This document shows positions 56,760 to 64,000 of a stretch of 64,000 nt of DNA, one piece after another. The notes under the pieces were generated by a model. That model saw only the letters and a program-made list of their open reading frames with translations, was not told the origin of the DNA and made no database searches. The stretch comes from Phoma sp. XZ068 (lineage: Eukaryota; Ascomycota; Dothideomycetes; Pleosporales; Didymellaceae). The translations under genes were made by a program, and so were the position numbers. The stretch is from assembly GCA_004835665.1 (NCBI GenBank), contig RBKR01000017.1:1-64000 (forward strand). The letters run 5' to 3'. How positions within the stretch are numbered: the first letter of the stretch is position 1; each line of letters starts with the position of its first letter.

Positions 56760-59700
56760 TATTAAGGTTATAAACTAAGTAAAGCTTATAAATACTTCTA
56801 AGGTTAGTTCTCTAGAATAAGTACTAGTATAGAAGAGGTTAGTATAGAAGCCTAGTAAAATACTATAATAACTATAGAGTTAATAATAAGTAGTATAGAT
56901 AGTTAATCTGTCTAGCTTAAGAGTTAGGTTAAGTTCTAATAATAAAGTTAATTAATAAGGTTAAATATAATACTATAAAGGTAGTATTCCTAATTACTAT
57001 ATACTATAATAATTATAGTAGCTTACCTAGCTTATTATAAGCTATATATAAGCTAAGATTACTAAGCTTAATATAAGCTATATAAGCCCTTATATATAGT
57101 CTACCTAGCTTACTTACTAAGAGGTAAGCTTATTATATAACTTATAATAAAACTTATACTATAACTATACTATATAGAAAGCCTTATATAATTATTATAT
57201 TAGAGCTATTAGTACCTAAGGCTATTAGTATTCTAGTTAGCTAGTTATAAGTAAATTATAATACTATCCTTTCTTCTTCTAGAACTTACCTTAAGTTTTA
57301 TTAGCTATTCTTTATAAGTATAGTATTACTACTACTTAGTTCCTATTATAGTATTATATTCTCTACTACTTAAAAGTGTCTATATCTTAGTATTAAAATC
57401 TATTACTATAATACTATTATACCTATTTTTTATAATTATTACTTTACTTTAGTCTATAATTATTTTATTAAACCTTCTATAAACTATCTAAAATATACTA
57501 AGTATATCTATATTAGGTATTTATATATTAACCTATCTTAGAAGTCTTTAAATAAGATATAGGCTAAATATAAGAAGAAAGTAGAAGAAGATTAAAAGTT
57601 ATTATCTAAAGTAATTATATAATTACTATATAATAAGAAAATTCTAGCCTAAGTAAAGAATAAGGCTATAAAGAAGGCTAAGTACCTAGTAAATAAGTTA
57701 GAGAAGTTAGGTAAAGATATCTATACTAAGAAGATAAACTGCTCTATAGTAAATATACTAGTAAAGTATTCTCTTATAATATAAGCTATACTTAACTTAC
57801 TAGATACTTTTATAAACTTTAAAATAAGTTTAATAGTTATTAGTAATTTATAAGGTTTATAACTAGCTCTTATATATTTTCTATATTAAGGTAGCCTAAC
57901 TATTTAACTAGGTATTTATTTTTATAGCCTTTCTTTTAGTATTATATTATTTTTTTAACTTTCTACTTAGTCTCTTCTTTAACCTAGTAGTAAAAGTTCT
58001 TCTAGATTAGTATATTAGAGTCTACTAGTTCTAATAGTAATATATAGAATATAGAGTATATCTTAGTATTCTATAGTAGTTTAAGTTAATAGTTTATAGG
58101 GCTAATTTACCTAGAAATAAAAAAATAGTCTAACTTTAATATAATCTAGTTTTTTTATTAGTTTTTATATTTATAAGTTTTTTATAAAGAGATAGACTTT
58201 ATTCTCCTCTTTTAGCTAAAGTACTATTTTTCTTTTCTAATTAATATAAGAGATTACTTATTATTAAGCCTTATTAATATTTTTAAGTAATTTCTAGTAT
58301 ACTTCTTTTAGTCTTTATACTAAGGTTATTACTAAATCTATTTAGATATTACTATTAAGAGGTCCTATAAAGAGATTTAGATATCTTTTATAATTTATAA
58401 TAAATAGTATTATACCTATTACTTCTAATAACTTATTATTATATATAATCTATACTATAGGTAATAGTAAGACCTAGTTATCTTATTCTTAGTTACTATA
58501 TATTCTTAAGTATATTTCTCTAGTCTAATTAATCCTTTCTATTTATCTATCTATTAATAGATAGTATACTATTAATAGCTTTTTCTTTATACTAATAGCT
58601 ACTATAAGTATAGTCTAATAGTTTAATATAAAGAGCTTATCTTTATTACTAATAATTAATTCTAGTATACTATAGTAATAGATAATTCTATCTAGAAACA
58701 CTTATATAAGCTGCTCTATAGTATAACTATATTAAAATAGTATTATTTCTACTACTTTAGTAAACCTATCTACTATAATAAAGATTAAGTTATAAGTATA
58801 TTCTATAATAGAGTCTTTAGAGATTAGTAGTTATATAATAAAATCTATTATAATATTTATCTATAGTGCTATTAGTAGCTTTATTACTTATATTTCTCTA
58901 TACTTTATATATATACTATACTTATTCTATTAGCAATTAATATAGTTCTTAATAAATTTAGTAACCTTATTCTTTATATAGCTAAACTTATAGTATTATC
59001 TAATAAGTTCTATTATTTATATTATACTAGGGTGTCTATAAAGCAGGTTATTATAATAATAGCTTATAATTTTATTTTCTAATTTCTTTAGTACCTTTAT
59101 AGGTATACACTATTCTTTTTAAACTTATATTATATTATTAAGCTGCTAAGATAGTTCTAGTAATCTATTCTTATTAACTTTAAGTAAAGTAAACTAGTTT
59201 ATTATCTTTTTTCTAGCTAGATTATATTATCTACTAAGTATATTAGCCCTACTATTATTTTTTTCTAGAGTATATAGTATCTTAAGGGTTATTATTCTAA
59301 TAGCTTAGACTAGTATACTTATTATTAGTTAAGTATCTTAGTAGTAGTAAAGTATACTAGGTTCTTATAGTTAGTATAAATAGTAAGTTCTAAGCAGCTT
59401 TTTATACAGATTCTCTAGTACTCTAGGGCTAATATAATAGCTAGTAATTTCTTATTATATATATTATATTATTTCTCTAGTTCTAAAAACTTTCTAGAGT
59501 AGTAGGTAATTAAATACTACTATCTATCTTATTTTTATATAGCGTAAGCTCTTAATACTAAATCTAAAGTATCTATCTTAACTTAAAGTAGCTTTCTAGT
59601 CTTAAATATAATTATTATAGGTAGCTTAATATAGGACTATTTAAGTAACTAAAAAGTATCTTCTTATACTTATTCCTACTTAAATAGTATATTCTTCTAT

Positions 59701-61031
59701 ATAAGCTTTATAAGCAGCAGGGCCTTAAGTAAATAATCTTTAATAAAGTATTAGTTAAAATTAATAAATTCTAGAAATTCTTAAATTTCCTTAAGAGAGG
59801 TAGAAGTTAGCTAATCTTTTATAACCTAAATTTTTATTTTACTTATCTTAACTCTATATCTCCCTATAATATAGCTAAGAAATTCTACTTCTTTCTTATA
59901 CTATTTATACTTCTTAGGTTTAAGTTAAAGATCTACCTTTCTAAGGTATTTTAATACTTCTCTAATATAGTAAATATATTCTTCTAGTATTACTAAATAT
60001 ACTAGAATATTATTAAAGTATACTACTACTATAATATCTAAGTATACTTTTAATATATTATTAATAAGGGCCTAATATATAGCTAGTATATTAGTAAGCC
60101 TAAATAGTATTACTAAATACTTAAAATAACTATAGTATATTCTAAATATAGTCTTTTATTCTTTACTTTTTTTTATATATATAAGGTTGTATGCTCTATA
60201 TAAGTTAAGTATAGTAAAGTATTATACTCTAGATAACTAATTCTATAGTTCTTTAATATTTAGTAATAGGTATTAATTCTTAATTATAATATTATTAAGT
60301 TTCTAGTAGTTAATATATATTTATAATTTACTATCTTTCTTTAGTATAAAGAGGACTAAAAATCCTGCTAGTAATTTTAATTCTTATATAAATTCTTTCT
60401 TAAGGTTCTTATTAATATATTCTTTAGGTATACTAAGTTCTTTCTTAGATATTCTATATATAGGCCTAAAAGGTAGTTTCTTTCCTTTCTAGAGCTTAAT
60501 CTTATAATTCTAGAGTTTATACTATAGTAATACCTTTATAGTCTTCTTATTATAAAAGAGTTTACTATAACTCTTATATTTATCTAGAATATTAGAAAGT
60601 ATACTATCCTTCTTCTTAATTACTATATTATAACTAGTAGGCTATTCTATATTTATATAATTAACTACTCTATCTTAGTATATCTTATATATTAAAAAGA
60701 TATTATTAATCTCCTTTTATCTACTAGTTATATTATAAACTATATAGGCTATAATATAGTAGTGCTATATCTATATTAGCTTAGTAAAAGCTATTAATTC
60801 TTTTAATTAATATCTAAATTATACTTTCTTAACTATAGAAGTTCTAATATAATATTATAAGTAGCTATTTTAAAAGTATCTAGAGTTATTTTCTTATAGT
60901 GTCTATAGATCTAGAGGGGTACTATAGTTACCTTATATATAATTTTAAATTTCTTTAGTATTAGTTCTCTATTAGCTACTCTAAGTAGGCAAGATATTAT
61001 TTTCTAAGTAGAGTATAGTCTAGCTAGCTAT
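56760..61031 (-). mobile_element. Third family 2 gypsy element, truncated by a later insertion
   Basis: A variant LTR of about 504 bp (56760-57263, starting TATTAAGGTTATAAACTAAG) is followed by minus-strand pol sequence parallel to that of the nested element (chromodomain and integrase end first, RT near 60000-60350). The element is cut at 61031 by the second copy of the first chromovirus, so its gag end and other LTR must lie beyond the window. It is heavily mutated, with no open frames. Confidence 0.8.
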
Positions 61032-61426
61032 TGTCAGACACATGGCTTCTAGGAGTTAAATACTCGTATTACTATGCTCAGGTAGGGCGTAGTCACCAGA
61101 GTTACCTCCGTGCAGGGTAACTAGAGTATATAGAGCCCAGCTCAGCTGTTTGTTACAAGATAGCAAACAGTCTACTGTTAATTAACCTTATTTAGGACTA
61201 TTATAGTCCTACCTGCTTATATCAATACTTCTCTCCCCAGTGCCCCTGGCTATCAAGCCTAACATTCTGTTCGCTCCCTTTACTAGGGAGTAGATCGTGG
61301 TATTACAGAATAAGTAACCAATCAAGCCCTATTGCAGAGGAACTCACCCTAGAACCACTAGAAGCCTCTTTTCCTGTAGCAACAGGGGAGTCCTCAACCT
61401 CAAGGACAGCAGGAACTTAGAACACA

Positions 61427-62560
61427 ATGCCAAGGGACAATCAACCCATTGTCTCCTCAAATGTAACAAACGAGGCACGAGGCTCGCCAGTACAAGCCAG
61501 CAGACCCTCCAACAGGTCACAGCGGCCCATAGAGGCCTAGAATACCCCAGTGGTAGACAGTGTGGAACAAGAGCTGCAAGAGTTAGAAGCTTGGCACAAG
61601 AGGGCTATAAAGATGCAACGAGTGGCTTGCCTTAAGGAAACAAAGGCTAGATACCTTGCTAGAGATATTAATGCCCTGCAAGCTATCCCTAGTAGAGCTT
61701 AGTTGGCCACAGCAGTTCCTGTAGTCCCAACTTTGGGTTTACCTCGCCCTAAGCCACTACATGTGTTTACTAAGCAGATACGTGTAGCATATAACTGCTA
61801 GAAGCAAGATTGCAAGTAGTTTTTTAATAGACTGCCTGCTAACTTCCTACAGGAGATATAAAAGGTTGATTTTAGTGTATAGTATTTATTAGAGACTATA
61901 AAGACCTTATAGTCGGCGTACTGTACTAACTAACTTTATATAGATCCTTTGTAGAATCCAACCTAGGAAGCTATAAAAGCTATAATACTAGGCTCTCTAG
62001 GCACTATCTTAGAAAGGAGATAAAAAGCATATAAGGCCTTAAGTCGTGCCAAAATACTTCCTTATAGCAGTCCTATAGATTTGCTAGATTATATAAGGCC
62101 TTACTAGGAAGAACTAGGCGATATATATAGAGCAAACCTCCAAGTAATTAGATATATCTATGCATTGCCTAAAGAGATATAAAGGCAGCTATTTATATAC
62201 CTAGAGGAGCGTCATGTAACACTTAGCCAGGTAGAAGAGGTTGCCAACATAATTTATTAATAGAGGGGCCGTCCTAAGAACTTAAAGGAGGAAAAACCTC
62301 CTAAGGAGTTAGGGAAGCAGAAAGGCAACTTAAAAGATACAAAGAGGTCCAAAGAGGCTACAAAGCGTAAGAAAGAGAGTAGTCCTAACTATAGTAGCCT
62401 AAAGAGGCCTAAGGGGTTAAAGCCAAGAGCAGACTACTCTACAGTAACCTATTACAGGTGTAGGGAGGTAGGACATATTAGACTAAAGTGTCTAAACCCT
62501 AATAAGTCTATAAAACCTAAAGAAGGGGGGGACTTAGGAAAAGGCAAGGGGCAGAAAGAT
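61427..62560 (+). pseudogene. gag of the second chromovirus copy (inactivated)
   Basis: The ATG at 61427 (MPRDNQPIVSS) is intact. Stops from CAG/CAA codons and a lost zinc-knuckle Cys disable it. The end coordinate is approximate, at the TAG after GKGQKD. Confidence 0.8.
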
Positions 62561-63567
62561 TAGATCTGCTTCTTCTTGCCTATATCTCTTATATACAGGA
62601 GAGTAGAGATCTTGGCACTCTTCGCGCAGCATTATACCCTTAGCTAGTATAGCTGCTTACAGTAGAAGTAACTATAGAATCTTCTAGACTAATAGAGGCC
62701 TTGGTAGATAGGGGCTCCCAGCTTAATTTGCTCTCTATAATTGTAGCAAAGAAGCAAAATCTCTATATAGATCCCCTGCCTGAATTCCTTGCAGAGGGGG
62801 TAGATAGGTCTACAATACAGATATACAGCACTACAACTGTAAGAACAACTGTAGTTGACTTACAAGGCCGTAAGGAGGCAGGTAATATACTATTTATAGT
62901 TACTAACCTTAGAAGGTACTAAATATATTTAGGCCTGCCTTAGATTGACATGTGTTAGCCTAAGATTAATTATACTACTCAGCGCGTGCTCTTTAGAGAG
63001 ACAAAGGTTAAGAGTATAACTAAATTCTCCAAGATAGCGTTAGAAGACGCAGAAGAGTTTAATTGCACTATGCATAACCCCTAGACAGACATATATACCT
63101 GTCTTGTAGCCTTTACAGGCTAGAACAGGCTAGATCAACCTAATGTAGACAAAATGCCTACATACTATACTGATTTTGCAGATATTGCATTGGAAGATAA
63201 CGCACAGTGTTTACCTAACTACAGCTTAAATAATTTAGTAATTAATTTAGCTAAAGGAACTACACCCCTGTATCAGCCCTTATATAGTCTGTTAGAAGCA
63301 GAGTTGGTAGTGTTGCAGAAATACCTAGTTAACTATATAGCAAGAAGTTGGATTCAACGCTTAAGATCCTCTACTAGGGCCCTAATATTGTTTGCAAAGA
63401 AAAAGGATAGTAGTTTGCACCTTTATATAGACTTTAGAGGCCTTAACAAGATAACTGTAAAGAATTGGCACCTGCTACCCCTAATCTCTAAGTCCCTAGA
63501 TTACCTCTTAAAGGCAAAGGTATTCACCAAGTTAGATATTAGGGATGCCTATTACTAGATCTGAATA
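62550..63567 (+). pseudogene. pol of the second chromovirus copy, protease to RT, truncated
   Basis: The protease segment (LVDRGSQLNLLSIIV) lies near 62701 and the RT fingers/palm start (HLYIDFRGLNKITVKNWHLL) near 63420-63480. The reading frame ends where the pogo element is inserted. The rest of pol would be on the far side of that element, outside the window. Confidence 0.82.
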
Positions 63568-64000
63568 ACGTACCTCACGGGCGAGCCGGTCACCCGAGCG
63601 AGCCGGTCACTTTTGCCAAGACCACACCAAACTTCACTCTACCTGCAATGTCTCAACGCAGTAACGCAACAAGGCCCTTAAACGAAGCAGATATACAGCT
63701 TGCCCTCCAGGCTATTAAACAAGACGCGACACTGTCTCAGCGACGCGCTGCAGCTATCTACAAAGTCTCTCAAAGCACGCTTAGTGATCGACTTGCTGGA
63801 ACCTCCCCACGACGCGATTGCAAGCCCAACTCAATGAAGCTGAAAAGCACTGAAGAGGAGGTGATTGTCCAGCATGTATTAAAGCTGGACGCGCGAGGAT
63901 ACTCGCCCCGGCTTGCTGATGTGGAGGATATGGCTAATTCTCTCCTTGCTGAGCGCCACCAGCCCCCTGTTGGCAAGAACTGGGCTAGCACCTTTGTTAA
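63568..64000 (+). mobile_element. Left end of a young pogo/Fot1-type DNA transposon
   Basis: Sequence homology to the chromovirus stops at CTGAATA, and ACGTACCTCACGGGCGAGCC begins right after the TA, consistent with TA-target insertion by Tc1-mariner elements. A near-direct repeat GAGCCGGTCAC occurs twice in the first 45 bp. The sequence is GC-balanced and unmutated, in contrast with its host. The right end is beyond the window. Confidence 0.85.
63648..64000 (+). CDS. pogo/Fot1-type transposase, N-terminal part (runs off the window)
   Basis: ATG 63648 opens 117 codons with no stop up to the end of the window. It starts MSQRSNATRPLNEADIQLAL. An HTH of the psq/CENP-B type follows (ALQAIKQDATLSQRRAAAIY, VSQSTLSDRLAG), then a second HTH_Tnp_Tc5-like segment (EEEVIVQHVLKLDARGYSPR, DMANSLLAERH, VGKNWASTF). 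These bind the terminal repeats in pogo-family transposases. The DDE catalytic domain should follow outside the window. Open frame and normal base composition suggest a potentially active source of the dead copies at 24915 and 33602. Confidence 0.9.
   Translation, partial: MSQRSNATRPLNEADIQLALQAIKQDATLSQRRAAAIYKVSQSTLSDRLAGTSPRRDCKPNSMKLKSTEEEVIVQHVLKLDARGYSPRLADVEDMANSLLAERHQPPVGKNWASTFV

Larger units (their letters stand above)
61032..63567 (+). mobile_element. Second chromovirus copy, interrupted by a pogo transposon
   Basis: The LTR is 61032-61264 (233 bp, terminal CTGACA changed to CTAACA). The leader hairpin, gag (ATG at 61427) and pol follow, up to the RT motif LDIRDAYY near 63540, where a pogo element begins at 63568. 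It is collinear with 34877-37410. Differences from that copy are nearly all transitions. Here the zinc knuckle reads YYRCREVGHIRLKC, so the first Cys is lost, whereas the other copy lost the second. The gag/pol overlap with its run of seven G is also kept. Confidence 0.92.

Noticed and set aside
33666..61031. Possible CRISPR-like or centromeric satellite structure in the AT-rich regions
   Set aside because: The repeats resolve into LTRs and coding regions of nested gypsy elements with target duplications; no regular short spacer array or satellite period is seen.
1..64000. tRNA or rRNA genes
   Set aside because: No tRNA cloverleaf with A and B boxes and no recognisable rRNA sequence was noticed on reading; a covariance-model scan was not possible.

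Overview
This window is one chromosome end of a filamentous ascomycete fungus. It begins with (CCCTAA)n telomere repeats. It carries a telomere-linked RecQ helicase gene and genes with 50-60 bp introns. More than half of it is extremely AT-rich, TpA-rich sequence of the kind left by repeat-induced point mutation (RIP). The mosaic of GC-balanced gene islands and AT-rich nests of mutated LTR retrotransposons suggests a Dothideomycete, perhaps in Pleosporales. That placement is inference from architecture; no species is identified.

Layout. 1-3.86 kb: telomere, low-complexity tracts and subtelomeric repeats, some carrying interstitial telomere repeats. 3.87-10.53 kb: a divergent gene pair. One gene is a 1553-aa telomere-linked helicase transcribed toward the telomere; the other is a 597-aa protein of unknown function. 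Between its N-terminal zinc-finger region and its RecQ domain the helicase has what looks like a complete tyrosine-recombinase active site (R688, K723, R811, H855, Y864). 10.9-19.5 kb: a heavily mutated AT block that includes a decayed LTR of the chromovirus found intact further in.

19.5-33.6 kb: a GC-balanced island. It holds a TPR-kinase-ankyrin fusion gene (1106 aa), a hypothetical gene, a dead pogo/Fot1 transposase, a spliced multi-pass membrane protein gene, and a spliced gene for a small cysteine-rich, probably GPI-anchored secreted protein. About 2.9 kb (26.4-29.4 kb) has no convincing gene.

33.6-64 kb: retroelements. A Ty3/gypsy chromovirus (34877-42281) has 233-bp LTRs and a GCTAC target duplication. 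It also carries an antisense, intron-containing reading frame between pol and the 3' LTR. Next come two older chromodomain gypsy elements of another family, one nested inverted inside the other, with target duplications ATTAC and AATAC. A third element of that family is cut by a second copy of the first chromovirus (from 61032), which is itself cut at 63568 by a recent pogo/Fot1 transposon whose transposase gene is open to the end of the window.

The cellular genes do not form one pathway. The pair near the telomere probably acts in, or is selfishly maintained by, chromosome-end recombination. The kinase fusion and the secreted cysteine-rich protein look like fast-evolving accessory genes bordering transposon-rich DNA.
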